Source: Adiantum capillus-veneris
Taxonomy: Eukaryota > Streptophyta > Polypodiopsida > Polypodiales > Pteridaceae
Direction: 5' to 3'
NCBI GenBank assembly: GCA_014529385.2
Contig: CM043949.1
Coordinates: 143,607,242 to 143,671,241 of the forward strand
Length of the DNA stretch: 64,000 nucleotides
The notes under the pieces were generated by a model. That model made no database searches and was not told the DNA's origin. It saw nothing but the letters and a program-made list of their open reading frames with translations. The position numbers and the translations under genes are program-made. This document shows positions 33,301 to 47,089 of the stretch, one piece after another (the first letter of the stretch is position 1; each line of letters opens with the position of its first letter).

Positions 33301-35427
33301 CTTCGATTCACCGATTAAACTCCTTTTCGCTGATAAAGAGATATCTAGTAGTTGTTTCTGAAATTCGTAATCCGTGTCTTTTTCCAACTCACTAAATTTT
33401 TCTTCACGGCTTGAAGTTGTCAGTCGCTCAATAAGTGATTGAAACAAGATTGTCCTTTCTGCTGATCTGAGGAAAAAAGACGAACGTATTTTTTCTTGAA
33501 GTGCTTTCCAGAGCAAGGTCTTTCGCCTCCTAGAACGCATAGAGCCCTTCAGAAATTTTCTACGGAAATCAGATACTTTTGCATATCGCTTCATTAATCT
33601 TTCTGATCTGGGCTTTCCTTTTGCGAAAGTGATACCCACATTACGCAATTTTCTGTAGCGAAAATCGCCGTCTCCTCCCGGTATATCAAAATTATTTTCA
33701 AAATACAGGATAGTATATCGAGCCAGATCCATACTCAAATTCCCAATTTTATTTAGTCTGCGTATTCTCCGTTCTACATTTGACAAACTCTTAGAACTTT
33801 TTCTCAAAAAGGCTTTGAGTGGAGATATCCAACCAAATCGGTGACAGCATCCCACCTCTAAGTAGGTCAAAAATAAGATATGGTCTTCATAATCTAAATC
33901 CATTATTTCTTTCCAAGTAACATCGAGTGTGGGCGAAGATTTTATCTTTTTCAAGATATTTTGTAGATCGTAGTCGTATAAAGCTCGATTTTCAAATATA
34001 AAATAGAACATGCGTTTACTTCTCGACGGCAAAGGTTCCCACGGTAGCGGATTTCCATATCCATGTTTCCATCTCCGATCTTTTGTGAAAATCTTATCCT
34101 TGATAGCATTTATCCTGACAGTTTTTTTTGCCTTTCTATTTTTTCTTTCCGTCGCCAATTTATCCCATTCCCATAGACTCAAACCCAAGTCATCTTCTAA
34201 CAAAAATGTCTGTGAAACTGGAATTCTTATGCGGAAGTTATTGACAAAGGGGTCATAGGTGCGGGGTATTCTCCTCCTTTTACCGCCCATCAATCTTGTT
34301 TTTCTACTCATCGTCTTTGAGAATGAAGAACCAGTGTCTAACAACTTGATTTGATCCGTTAATTCTTTCTCAAAGAATTTTGTTTTCGCTAATTTTTTTG
34401 AAACCCAATTTTGATATGATAAACGGATTCCAAAAGATCTACGGGACTTTGCCATCGATTGATACATTTCTTTCCCAAAAATTGACAAACTGGGCAATGC
34501 TAGAAAAGATAATCTCTCTTTACCATCAGTTAAACATTTTTCAAAAAAGTATGTGGATGTTCTCCCCTTATAAAAAGTATTATTCATGTGGAATCGACGA
34601 TTTTTGACAAATCGATTACTCCGATTTGCCCTAGAGGGATCAAAAAAAGAAGTGGGCCACGGTTTAAAAAACCACCACAATAGATCCGAATATTCAGCAA
34701 TTTCCCAAAGATTCATTTCTCTATCATGAGATTCATTCATGAACTTTTTGGTCCAAAAAGAGACCGGAGCTCTACCCAAATATGCCACAGCATATGAGAT
34801 GGAAACAATACTAAAAGTTGCATATATAAAACGTTTCGCCACTAGATATAATATCGGGGAATCCCCTTTCACCCGACTTAAAAGTAGTCTAGAAAAAAAA
34901 TTGAATGCTGCCTGACCAGTTAACCAACCCATAAAAGTAGATACCATAAAAACTGTATTGGTGCTATACCTGAAGAAGTATAGATAAATCAGTCTTGTTA
35001 ACACACTATTTGGTAACATTATTGGGTTCAATATTTGAAAAAAGAAACTTATCAAAAATAATCTAGCTACTCGTGAGTCACGTAATGATGTCACGGGACG
35101 CAAAATCTGATAATTTGGAAAATCCTTGATTACCAGACAAAAGAGAAGTGTATACGGTATTGCCACAATAGTTAGTAAATGTGGCCTTAGCAGTAATAGA
35201 TAAATTGGCGAGCAGTAGATTGATGATGCAGTTATTAGTTGTGCCAATACCGACCCACTGATAGAAATTAGCCCACTTAGATTCCCACCCAAAAGAAAAG
35301 ATCTCACACATAGGATTTGCGAAGGTCCCACGGGTAATGTTGTAAGTAACCCATAGTAGAAACCAAGTAGCATATAGGGATCCATCAGTTTTGGCCAGGG
35401 CAGTGACAACAATATCTTTGTATTCGT
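30350..35427 (-). pseudogene. ycf1: ycf1 (TIC214), one frameshift near the 3' end
   Basis: Ycf1/Tic214 is a large inner-envelope component of the TIC import complex. The N-terminus LMDPYMLLGFYYGLLTTLPVGPSQ and about six membrane segments in the first 230 residues are typical, followed by a long basic Lys/Arg-rich region. One uninterrupted frame runs 35,412 to 30,685. The conserved C-terminus (LLSPRRRREFRFL…IKRFLWPSHRLEE…RIRMYP) lies in another frame at 30,350-30,700, so there is one shift near 30,745 (GGAGAGACG where GGAGACG fits). Start: ACG at 35,425-35,427 or one of two TTG codons at 35,410. Total ~1,690 codons. Confidence 0.88.
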
Positions 35428-35788
35428 TGCAGCTTTTTTGATGTGTAGAAAATTTTACTAATTGTTTGTAGTCTCACGTACTTATTGCTTGTTTATTAAA
35501 ATCTTTCTTAAAACTCTACCTTCCAACATTTCCTTTAAATCTACTTCTATTTCTACCAGTACCAATAGTATTAACGTTATTATACGCGGAAATGCAAGAT
35601 TATTCAAGTGATTCCGGGAAATTTTGAAAAAAAAAAAGTATGATTTCCCTCCTTAATCGTTTTCAAAATTGTGGAATTGACAAAATTATTGATTAAGGAA
35701 TTGAGTAAACGGAGTTAAATATCTCTTCATAGTGATTCGCTACCAATTGTTATGTAATTTTTAAAAAGAAGATTAAATAAAAATTTAA
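35428..35788. other. ycf1-chlN spacer
   Basis: 361 nt, AT-rich, with an A-run near 35,628. No gene is seen. Confidence 0.5.
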
Positions 35789-37182
<1,394 letters not shown>

Positions 37183-37245
37183 TTAGATTAGAAAAGTGTG
37201 GATGTAAATCCATCTATGTATAGACACAAAGATTTACTCTCTTCA

Positions 37246-38130
37246 TCATCGAATAATTGTAAAGTCAAGCGGAACATCTTGGTGGTCATATCCACCATCA
37301 CTTTCATTTGTAAAGGTGGAATTTAAATAAAAATCAGAGAGCAAGCTAAACAATTCTCTATCTGGAATTTCCCTTGGCACGACTCCCTCTGGCTCGGATA
37401 AGATTTAATCTGCTATATTCAAATGAAAATCACGAACATAATTTAAATTCGGTTGATATTCAGCCATTTCAAACAAGGTTTTTCCTTTCACTCTCGATAC
37501 GCGAATATCTTCTACTAAGGGCAATACCTCTAGTACAGGCATGGGGCAAGCTTCTACATATTTATCAATAAGATCTCTTCCGGATGTTCGGTTTCCAACT
37601 AGACCCGCTAGTCGCAAGGGATGGGTATGTGATTTTTCTCTAACTGAAGCGGCAATACGGTTTGCCGCAAATAGAGCGTCGAAGCCATTATCAGTTATAA
37701 TAATGCAATAATCCGCATAATTTAAGGGAGCGGCAAATCCCCCGCAAGCAACATCTCCCAGAACATCGAATGAAATGATGTCATATTCGTAAAAAGCATT
37801 TAATTCTTTCAAAGGTTTTACCGTTTCTCCCACAACGTACCCGCCGCATCCTGCTCCTGCAGGGGGTCCTCCAGCTTCTACACGATCTACCCCGCCGTAA
37901 CCTCTATAAATCACATCTTCGGGCCATACATCTTCATAGTGGTAATCTTTCACCTGTAAAGTATCTATAATTGTAGGTATTAAAAATCCTGTTAGTGTAA
38001 ATGTACTATCATGTTTTGGGTCACATCCAATTTGTAAGACTTTTCTTCCTCTTCTGGCTAAAGCTATCGATATATTACAGCTAGTTGTTGATTTTCCAAT
38101 TCCACCTTTTCCATAAACTGCTACTTTCGT
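37246..38130 (-). CDS. chlL: chlL, dark-operative protochlorophyllide reductase L subunit, ACG start and in-frame TAA
   Basis: ChlL is the NifH-like ATPase that donates electrons to ChlN-ChlB. From ACG at 38,128-38,130 it reads [18 protein letters not shown] (Walker A), [33 protein letters not shown] and [16 protein letters not shown], with both [4Fe-4S] Cys ligands. TAA at 37,405-37,407 follows LNIAD where Gln is invariant in my memory of the family; downstream the frame continues with [22 protein letters not shown] to TGA 37,246-37,248 (294 residues, normal). [10 protein letters not shown] and NYVRDF have Arg (CGT) for Cys. All fit fern editing in both directions. The first codons lie inside the IR. 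Confidence 0.9.
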
Positions 38131-38593
38131 TTCACGAAACTCCAATTCGCGTTCATTTCTCCCGACTATTTTTCATCTTCCCCATCTTTCTAATTCTATT
38201 TTGCTTCCTCTATTCCCCCTAATTCTAGTCCTCAAAATAACGTGGAGGAAGAATCCCGCAACTATTCTACTACGCCTCCCGGAAGGGGGAATAGAAACCA
38301 CTCATTGGTGATTGATCAATACGAATCTTGGGAGGGGCTTGCCAGGTTGATCTTGACCTCGTCTCGGCCGGTTGACCCCCCCCCCCACCCCCCTCCCACG
38401 CCCATGATTTGGGGGCCCCTCCATTCGAATGGGATTGCTATCGCCACTACCCCCCCCTATAATGAATGGGGGCTAGGGAGTACGCAAAGTTTTTGCAATG
38501 GCAAAGAAAGCTTAACTCCTTCCAGATTTGGAATTGGCTTCTGGAAAAAAGGTATTCAAGCAAGTGTGTATGGGACTGAATCCCCTACCATTT
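38105..38593. other. IR copy 2 start: chlL 5' end and chlL-trnN spacer
   Basis: Reverse match to 16,249-16,732. It has runs of C and G with copy-specific lengths. A long plus-strand open frame across 38,242-38,907 overlaps trnN and has no family resemblance. Confidence 0.7.
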
Positions 38594-38665
38594 TCCCCGG
38601 TAGCTCAGCGGTAGAGCGGTCGGCTGTTAACCGATTGGTCGTAGGTTCGAATCCTATCCGGGGAG
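38594..38665 (+). tRNA. trnN-GUU: tRNA-Asn(GUU), intact (IR copy 2)
   Basis: 72-nt cloverleaf: acceptor TCCCCGG/CCGGGGA, anticodon loop CTGTTAA (GTT), T arm AGGTTCGAATCCT, discriminator G. It is the complete version of the copy at 16,178-16,248 and marks the IR end next to the small single-copy region, as in other core leptosporangiates. Confidence 0.95.
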
Positions 38666-39282
38666 ATCCGTATCTACGTCAAGAATTTCCACTAATACTA
38701 ATTAGGATTAGGAGAGCTGTATTTCACATCACACATATGCCAAATCAAGTTGGCGTGACCCACCAACCACTGAATGGTTTGCTATCGCGCTATTTTAGGC
38801 CTCGACACCAACGAATGGAAACGAGAATATTGGCACGTTCCGTTCCCCCCCCCCCCCACTTGACTAATTTAATTGGCCCATTCCAGTCATTCGATACACC
38901 GGATTGATTTAAAGTGGAAATTCTTAGATTTCGACGCCTCAATGAGATCCTTGGAGCTACTTGGGGAGGGTGAGGGGGGGGGGGAAATCCAAAATCTTAT
39001 CGAGGATAGTTATTGGGAAGACAAAGAATTGTCTTCGTTCGCATAATTCCTGCGGAATAACCTATATCACTCCTTCCAATCCTACCTCTCAGTGGAGAGA
39101 CTCCTAATTCCTATAGTAACTGTTCTCCAACTTCTTTTCTTTTTGAAATGCTATAATTAGATTTTCCGTATCAGTAAAAGGAAAATAGAGATCTTCCTCC
39201 TACTGAGTGAGTTGGCTTCCAATTCTATGGCTAGAGATCTAAACGGAGTGGGGAGTATCTAGGTGAGGAAACAACAGTTGTT
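38666..39282. other. trnN-ycf2 spacer (IR copy 2)
   Basis: 617 nt mirroring 15,561-16,177, with C- and G-runs near 38,846 and 38,975. No gene is seen. Confidence 0.6.
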
Positions 39283-42200
39283 TCATGACATCGAACTTTC
39301 ATGAAGGAATTGTTTCATTGTTCAATCCAGTGATGCTTTACCAAACCGAAACGGATTGGATAGATATTCATAAGTTTCAAGCAACATATTATAAATAAGA
39401 AAATCCCGAAATGGGGAACGGTTCCGTCTCAGCCATTTGTTTCTATGAACCAGAAGCCTAAACCGAAGAAATCGTTCCGGGAAATCCTCCGCTACCGCGT
39501 AGCAACCCAAACGAACGGGAGTAAATATCTGCGGATATTGCAGATGTATATCTACGGAAGAGGTTTCCCTGACGTATTCGGAATCTCGCTCCTCCTCTTC
39601 CAGAGGAAGATTATTCCGCCGATTGAGAGATGAGTCGGGTTTCAATTTTGGATTCTCTTCGCTATAGAGGAAAAAATCTTTAATTTTATTATTTGACATC
39701 TTCTGAAGGCGCTGCCTTCTCATACCGTAAATGGTGTGAAGCCTCCGTGCCAGTTCTTTCGTTGACAACAAGTTGCGGCGCAGGGAAGGAATGTTAGGGT
39801 CTGGCTGGAACAGAAGCATGGGGTCCCAGATGAAGCGCCCCCCGAAGAGTCGAGTCATTTCATTCAATCGATCACAATGTGTTTCATACTCATTAGATGA
39901 ATCGCCAGAGATTCCCAATTCGAGAAATTGCTCACGTAACAACATATTATCCAATCGGTTTTCCAATCTTTTAATGGAATTATCTGTTCCATTAGTGACA
40001 GATTTCTCGAAGCTGAAAAGATACCCGCTTTTCTCGCGCCACTTACTTCTCTTTCCCCTAATCTTACTGAATTCAAAATCTTGTTGGGGTATGTAATTCT
40101 GATTGTAGTAAAGAAGAATTAAGTTATACAAATGGTTGGGTTCGGATAATACCCCCATCAATTCGTAAGTCCCGCTTCGCAGGAAACGGAGACGCCAAGC
40201 CTTGCGGGACCAAGTAATCTCACGCGATATCTCTGCCGCTGAGTTTCTTAATTCGGGTGACTGTTGCATCTCGAAATCGGTTAGACTACTAATTCTCCCT
40301 CTTTTCAGAGATTTGGAAGAGCGACTTAGAGAGGTTACACCTGAGCAATACTTGGGTTTTCCAATAGGAAGAGGGGGAGGAAAACTATTACTGCGCCGGC
40401 TCTCTCCCCTACAAATTTCCGGACGTGGGAAATTATTCGAGAGGTTTTCTAGGACGCCACAAGCTAGGTTTAAGTCATTCTCTACGAGTTTGTCGATAAC
40501 AATGAAATTATCTTCTTTTCCCCTATCCATTTGGAACGAATCGCGAGCTACTAATTTGGCTATTAGCTCTGGGAGATGCAAAAACATAGTGAATTCATCA
40601 ATTGTTGATTCGGTTGTTGAAGGTTCCACATACCAGTTAGACAAGTAATAAAATCGCATTTTTAACTCGTCACGACCAATAAATGGAAAAGTTGTGAGAG
40701 AAATATCTGTCAAACTATTCTTTACTTCTGCCATCTTGTAGGAAGAGATTTCCCATTCAGAATTAGATTCCATCTCATTGCCCATATCACTAACAGTCGA
40801 ATGTTGCCTATGCAAAGCTAATCCAATTGTGTTGCTACATACAAACTTTCTCCCTTTGGAAGTACCTATCAATAACGCTTCATTAGCGAGAAGAAGTAAA
40901 TCTCGTTTACTATAACCTGCAGTTCCAGACACAGTACTCTCAAGAAGAGTCGGATTAGCCCCTACCTCGACCTTTTATACGTAATAAATTGACATTCTTT
41001 CTGACGTTGACGCCCATTGGACCTCCGAAAATTTATTAATTAGTTTAATACCGATTCGGAGCTACTGAAGCTGGATCTATCCTCGCAGGTACGTGAGTCG
41101 TGGCAATAACGACATTCTCGCGGATGTCGGAGTTGCCGAGCTTGTGACCAATACTCTTCAATATTTGGCAAAGTAGAAATTTGGGATCAGCTTCTAGCTT
41201 ATTATACGAACGACAAATATTCAATTCATGAATATCTTGAATCCATAATGTACAAGGAGACATTTCTTTCGCTATTTCAAAGACGATATTTAATCGGTGT
41301 ACGCTCTCTTTCGAGATGAAATTTCCACGTACATTATTGAAAAAAGATCGGTTGTATATGAATTTTTTGAGTGGTAGTTTCACCACTGGAAAGTAGGAGT
41401 TGGATGCTACATCTCTAATAAGAGAGGATCTGCCAGTTTCTACAGGTCCTACTAGCAAAATTCCTTTGGATGGTAATAATCCCGATTGGAGTGAAATAGG
41501 TATGTCACGACATGGCATATTTAGTAGACTGTCTCTTCGCCTTGTTGTTGCCGAAAATAGAATATCTCTCCCAAGGGCGGAAAAAGCCACTTCTCCGCAG
41601 GATCCAACTTACGAATCTTGTGACCCAATAGATCATTTTGCCAGAATTGAAGTAAGTATGCCAAAACGTTGGATCTATCTTGCGGGTAAGGTTCATGAAA
41701 AATCTTGTTGCTCGATAAATCATAATTGAATTTTGATTTCGATGCATACCTGTAGAGAATCTTAGTCGTTACCAAATGTTGAGTCAGTAGTTCTTTATTA
41801 CTATCTAAAATATCAGAGCTTTCTCTACGAAATATCCACGAATCAATTTCATTTTTCACGAAAAGGAAAAAAAGTATATTACTTACACAATTCAAGAATC
41901 TATTGAGAGAATGAATTAGTAGATCTCTTGTTAACATTTAGCTTGTCGGGGGGAATACATTACCTTTCTCAAATAGGATCCACGCATTGGGTCTGTTAAA
42001 TAGTCAATAGTAGCAAAACGTTTCCACAAATGAAAGGAATTGGAACCCGAAACGGCAGACAAAGGATGTTTCAATGACAGGAGAACAAGTAATATTGAGA
42101 GGATGCAGCAATAGGAGATAGGCCTATTGGAAAATTGAGATACCGACCATTCCCCCGGATGTAAAATCTCCGCTTTATCAGGGATTTTTTCGAGAATGAG

Positions 42201-43736
42201 AAGATCTGTCTCGGATGATATAGTATTAATAGAATTGTTTCCGAATATCAATCCTAGCCTTTGCAGGCTTCGGAGTAAATAGCCCTTCGCGCTACCTACT
42301 AAACCCCTAGCAATTCCTTCAGAAATTCTACGAAGATCATGATTTGAGTCGTAACTTATCTTAAGTACTATTTCCGGATATGCTTTTGTAATTAGATCGC
42401 AGAAGTATCTCCACCAGGTGGGGGTAAAAAAACAGGGGTATATAATCTCCCAATAAGCTCAAATTTTCGCCGATACTGTCTCTCCTAACAATCCAAGAGA
42501 TCTTATTATATCTGTTCAAATCTTCTGATAATTCATTGAAATTGATGAAATGGGACGGGCAAGTAGCTTCTTCCCGGGCAGATGAATCTGCGAACCCCGC
42601 ATCTTGGCGGGTAACATCCTCCCCAATTGATCCCGCTATAAATCTTGATGTTACGCCATTGAATAATGAGAATCTTAGCGACCAATAAGGTGTATCCAAT
42701 TTTTTCGGTTCCCAAAAATACTCAATAGACAACCCGTTTCGATAGACTTGACTCGTGGGGGAACCATTTCTCGAGTCTAATCCATCTTTGAAAAACTTCT
42801 CCGAATTGACTCGATCTAATACCAGCAGATTCCGACGAGGTTGGGTTCGCTGATGATCCGACCACGAGTCGGAGTTTCTCGACGCCTCCTCCAAAGAAAC
42901 TCCATCATTACTACACGAAAATAGGAACGAGTCTGTCGCTTCACGGGGGGATGAGCTCAAACTTGCCAGTAACCCATTCAGATCCGAAATAGAATTGGGA
43001 AGTCCATCCAAATGAGTTACTATGGTCGCGGATTCATGCAGGTTAGGCGAAATAAGTTGAATTGGTGTGAGTAAGTGATCAGCTACCTCCCCTGCCGTTT
43101 GTTTCGAAAAATTGGATGATAACGAATCTGACAATTGGAGGTGAATAAGTGAAAGGATATCAGATGAGGAGATGGCTTTCTCGTCGGAGCTCAAATAAAA
43201 GTTTTCTAACACGTCGAGATAACTATTGCTACAGTTCCCGACGAAGAAACCCTTTTGATTCTCTGGATAAAGTTGTTTCCAGCCCGGCTCCGTATAGGTG
43301 AGTTGTTTATTTCATCCATTTGATCGGAAATGTTTTTTGGAAGACTCTCACCAATATTCCTAATTGAATTCCCCCACGGCTTAAATCACACACAAACAGA
43401 TTCCAATTTTGTCTCCCCATAATAGAAAGAGCCTCACCCGAGAATCCTGCTCGGATAGCTTCGATGCAAGACAACCCGAGAGAGGTGAAATTCGACGCAG
43501 GTTTTAGCGCAGTCGAGGAGCCTACCGATTTTTCACTTGTTAACAGTCTAGACTCGACTAAGAAACTTTTTCTTTCTTCAAGAATTGTTTTGAAAAGAAG
43601 TATCTCTTCGTCAATGTAACCATCGGATAAACTTGAGAAAAAATCAAGCTCAATACGATCCATTTGTTCAATTTTTCAAAATCTATGTCGTCCAATTTTT
43701 CGATGCAGTAATCAACGGTATCTATCAGAATTTTCT
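39283..43736 (-). pseudogene. ycf2: ycf2, 3' portion (IR copy 2), truncated at nuclear junction
   Basis: Reverse copy of 11,109-15,560. The longest clean frame (39,322-40,932) covers the C-terminal ~536 residues and shows that the breaks at 14,263, 15,172 and 15,505 in copy 1 are copy-specific. This copy has its own: a 7-T run near 42,430 (6 in copy 1), a missing G near 41,590, a 6-C run near 41,950 (7 in copy 1) and several changes near 40,975. The extra A near 43,307 (GAAATAAAC) is shared by both copies. TGA at 39,322-39,324 precedes TMKQFLHE and may be edited. The gene is cut at 43,736, so its 5' third is absent. Confidence 0.88.
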
Positions 43737-44605
43737 AACACTACCCAATGCAGACGCATATGGAGTCTTATCCATTTCAGCCTGTTCTTCCTCAGACACA
43801 GGACAATCTTGTTTGCTAAGTTTCACATATGGTGGCAATGGAACACTCATGCTTTCCCTTCTCCATATTGAAACTTTGCAAAACCTTGTCAATATACTCT
43901 GTTGAGATAACCAAATCAACTTCTTTGATCTGTCTCTCTCAATGCGCATACCAAGTATATGACTTGCCTCACCCATGTCTTTCATGTCAAACGATTTTGC
44001 CATCTTTGACTTCAAAGCTGAATTTCTTCCAAGTGCTTGCCAGCAATCAACATGTCATCCACATACAAAATAAGGATCATCCAACTACCATCCTTAGCCT
44101 TCTTTGTAGATAGACAGTGATCGAACTCACTACGTTTGTAGCCTTGAGAAAGCATAAACTTGTGGAATTTATGGTACCATGCCCTCGGTGATTGTTTTAA
44201 GCCATAAAGACTCTTTAACAGCTGGCATACCCAATCTTCCTTGCCTTTCTCAACAAACCCTTCTGGCTGCTGCATGTAAATTTCCACATTTAAATCACCA
44301 TGCAAGAACGTTGTCTTGACATCCATTTGGTGCAACACCAAATCTAATATGGCAACCAATGCAAGAAAGCATCTCAATGTAGTCATTTTGACCACCGGAG
44401 AGAAGACTTCATCAAAGTCAATGCCTTGTTCTTGCTTAAAGCCCTTGGCAACAAGCCTTGCTTTGTACTTTGGCTGACTATCATGAGCGGTGATCTTATA
44501 CCTGTAAACCCATTTACAAGGTAGAGCCTTTTTGCCCTGTGGTAATTTAACTAGCTTCCATGTCTTGTTTTTATGCAGAGCTGTCATCTCTGACTGCATG
44601 GCCAA
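43737..44605 (-). pseudogene. Copia reverse transcriptase (truncated)
   Basis: Family blocks of Copia reverse transcriptase: MAMQSEMTALHKNKTW, PCKWVYRYKI, FDEVFSPVVKMTTLR, LHGDLNVEIYMQQPEGF, SLYGLKQSPRAWY and the catalytic YVDDML. Further on are MKDMGEASHILGMRI and MDKTPYASALGSV, where plastid sequence begins mid-domain. Frames shift near 44,025 and 43,900. Just before the catalytic region, MDVKTTFLHG has Thr where Ala is typical. The conserved catalytic Asp pair is intact, but the enzyme would be out of frame and lacks RNase H. Confidence 0.9.
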
Positions 44606-44608
44606 TTG

Positions 44609-45220
44609 TCAATTCCCGGAGTCCTTCATTTGCACTGCTTCCTTGTAACATGAAGGCTCATTGCAATCAGTCAACATGACATAGTTCATAGATGGAACAA
44701 ACCTATCAGGAGGTCGCGTGACACGTCCAGATCTACACACAATAGGTGGCTCAGGCTCAGCCACAACCTGTGGTTCCAATCTATCCTGTCCTTGCTCCTC
44801 TTGAGCCCTGACATTTTGTCTTGCACGTGCAGGTCCATCTTCTTGGAAGACAACTCTTCTAATCTCCTCAACCCTCTCCGGTTTAGAATGATATTTGGAT
44901 TCATTAAAGTGAACATCATTGCTGCGGACAACCTTTCTGGACTCGGGATCCCAAAGTCTGTACCCCATCTCACAAGAATTACCATAGCCTAGAAAGATGC
45001 ACTTTCTACTCTTTGGCTCAAGTTTGTTCCTAAATTCCTTTGGAACGTGAGTATATGCCTCACAACCAAAGACTCTGAGATGCTTGTATGAGGGCATTTT
45101 GCCTGACCATACCATCTCTGGCACTGAATCCTTCTGCAAAACCTTGCTAGGAGATCTATTTACAAGATGAACAGCTGTTGATACAGCTTCAGCCCCCAAA
45201 CCCATTTGGCAGCTGTGCAT
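44609..45220 (-). pseudogene. Copia integrase C-terminal and linker region
   Basis: An open stretch of ~203 codons with the Copia integrase tail: AVHLVNRSPSKVLQKDSVPE, LRVFGCEAYTHVPKEFRNKL, KCIFLGYGNSCEMGYRLWDP and a variable acidic linker ending at RRSGRVTRPPDRF-like text (here CRSGRVTRPPDRF). It joins to the integrase core upstream by a shifted segment near 45,220-45,300, and to reverse transcriptase downstream by a stop near 44,608. Confidence 0.85.
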
Positions 45221-45267
45221 TAGACAACATACTTCTGACCTTCTCTTGTATGGTCCTATTCATCCTC

Positions 45268-46273
45268 TCAGCAACACCATTTTGAGGAGGATTGTAAGGA
45301 GCAGTAAGCACGTTTTATACCTTTTGACTCACAAAAGTCCTGAAAGGCCTTTGAAACATACTCTCCACCATTGTCAGTGCGTAAGCATTTAAGCTTCTTG
45401 CCACTCTGATTCTCCACAAGTGTCACAAACGTTTTGAAAACACTAAACGCTTCATCCTTGTGCTTGAGAAAGTAAACCCATACTTTCCTCGAGTAATCAT
45501 CTATAAATGTCATAAAGTAAGAAGCTTTCCCTAGAGATAGGTTAGGCATAGGTCCACACAAATCACTATGAACAAGTGCCAACTGTGTATCTCTTCTACT
45601 GCTTCTATGCTTATGTGGCTGCTGTGTTTGCTTACCATACAGACACTGTTCATAGAATTCAAAATCATTAAATGAAAAGCCAGGCAAATAACCAGAACGA
45701 GACAAGATTTCCATTCCCTTCTTGGACATATGTCCTAACCGGCTATGCCACAAAGAAACGTTCGGCTGCTCGGTTACATTGATTACATTTTTAGAGACAT
45801 TTGATACATAAATCATGTAAAGTCCTCCAGACTTTACTCCATGTGCTACTGTCATAGAACCCTTGGATATCTTCCACATGTTTTGTCCAAAAGTGGTGAC
45901 GTAGCCATCATTATCAAGTAAACCTGTGCTGATCAAGCTCTTTGTAATTGCGGGAACATGTCTCACATTCTTCAGCGTGAAGGAAGAGCCATTTTGAAAC
46001 TTCAATTGAACATCTCCAACACCTAAGATCTCACATGTCTGCCCATTGCCTAGCCGAACATGATCTTTAGTGGTCACATAAGAGGTAAACCACTCCTTGT
46101 TTGGACACATGAAGTGATGCCCCTGAGTCTATAATCCAGTCACTCAGTTCATTTCCATCACATGCTGTAAGAAGAGCTGAGTCCATTGTATTCTTCAAGA
46201 AGTAGATGTCTCCTGACACTAGACTGTCATCCTCTGCAACAGTGTTTGTCACATTTATTTCTTGAATCTTCAC
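45268..46273 (-). pseudogene. Copia protease and integrase core
   Basis: Protease: WIIDSGASLHV with the catalytic DSGA at about 46,130. Integrase: the zinc-type segment WHSRLGHMSKKGMEIL with a degenerate FYEQCLYGKQ (Tyr where Cys is usual), then LVHSDLCGPM, FIDDYSRKVWVYFLKHK and LRTDNGGEYVSKAFQDFC, containing the DDE catalytic residues. Frames shift between the protease and integrase near 46,100 and again after GIKRAYCS near 45,300, where the normal QNGVAER motif is lost in frame. Confidence 0.88.
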
Positions 46274-46301
46274 TGAGGACTTGTTCTTCTCACCATGGTC
46301 T

Positions 46302-47089
46302 TCAGCTTTCTCTTTTCCTTTTTCTGCTTTCCATTCTCTGCATCTCTGCAGTCTCTTTCATGTGACCCTTCTTTCCACAATGGTAGCATTCTATGTCACT
46401 CTTGCCTTTAGCACTGCGCGACTTGCTACGAGACTGATTCCTCTTTTCACCTTTGTACTTTTCTTTGGTCCTTCCCCTGACAACTAAGGCTGTTCCTTTG
46501 CCTTTGTCCATTGTCTTTCTATTGGTTTCTTCAGTAAGCAGACTTCCTTCTACACCTGCTATGTTCAAACCATCTGGAGGTGCAAAATTACTCAAAGCTG
46601 TGCGAAAAGTGTCCATACTTTCCAGCAATGTGATCAACAGGAACATAGCTCTAACAGGTTCATCAAACTTGACACCTTGAGCTGACAACTGACTATAGAT
46701 TGTGTTGAATTCATTCAGATGATTGGACATAGGTGTCCCTTCTTTCATCTTCAAGTCAACAAGCTTCTTAAGACAGTATACCTGTGAAGCTGCACTTTGC
46801 TTCTCATAAAGATCACTCAGCTTTAACCATGCTTGATAAGCCGACATCTCGTCTGCTACATTGAAGTAAACGCTTTCTGCCAAAGTCAGCATAATGGTAG
46901 AAAGTGCCATTCATCCATTTCGCTCCATTCATCTTCGTCCATATCTTCTGGTTTTATCCCCTTGAGCTTTATAGGTTTTATCTGCTTCTTTTGTACCAAC
47001 ACATGCCAAATCTGCTTCTTCTACAATGGGAAATTGGTTCCATCCAGCTTCTTGATATTGTAAAGAGCAGTGTCCTGTGATCCAGCCAT
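46302..47089 (-). pseudogene. Copia gag with zinc knuckle
   Basis: From ATG 47,087-47,089 (MAGSQDTALYNIKKLDGTNF) a TAG near 47,028 replaces the usual Trp of FPLWK. Then follow QIWHVLVQKKQIKPIKLKGI, LTLAESVYFNVADEMSAYQ, KLSDLYEKQSAASQVYCLKK and MKEGTPMSNHLNEFNTIYSQ, all typical Copia capsid. The knuckle begins CYHCGKKGHMK, and a 2-nt shift at about 46,360 replaces the final RDC. The gag is therefore broken at both ends. Confidence 0.87.

Noticed and set aside
38242-38907. 221-codon open frame on the plus strand
   Set aside because: Runs through trnN and poly-C spacer; the mirrored IR copy does not keep it open; low-complexity Pro/Arg composition.
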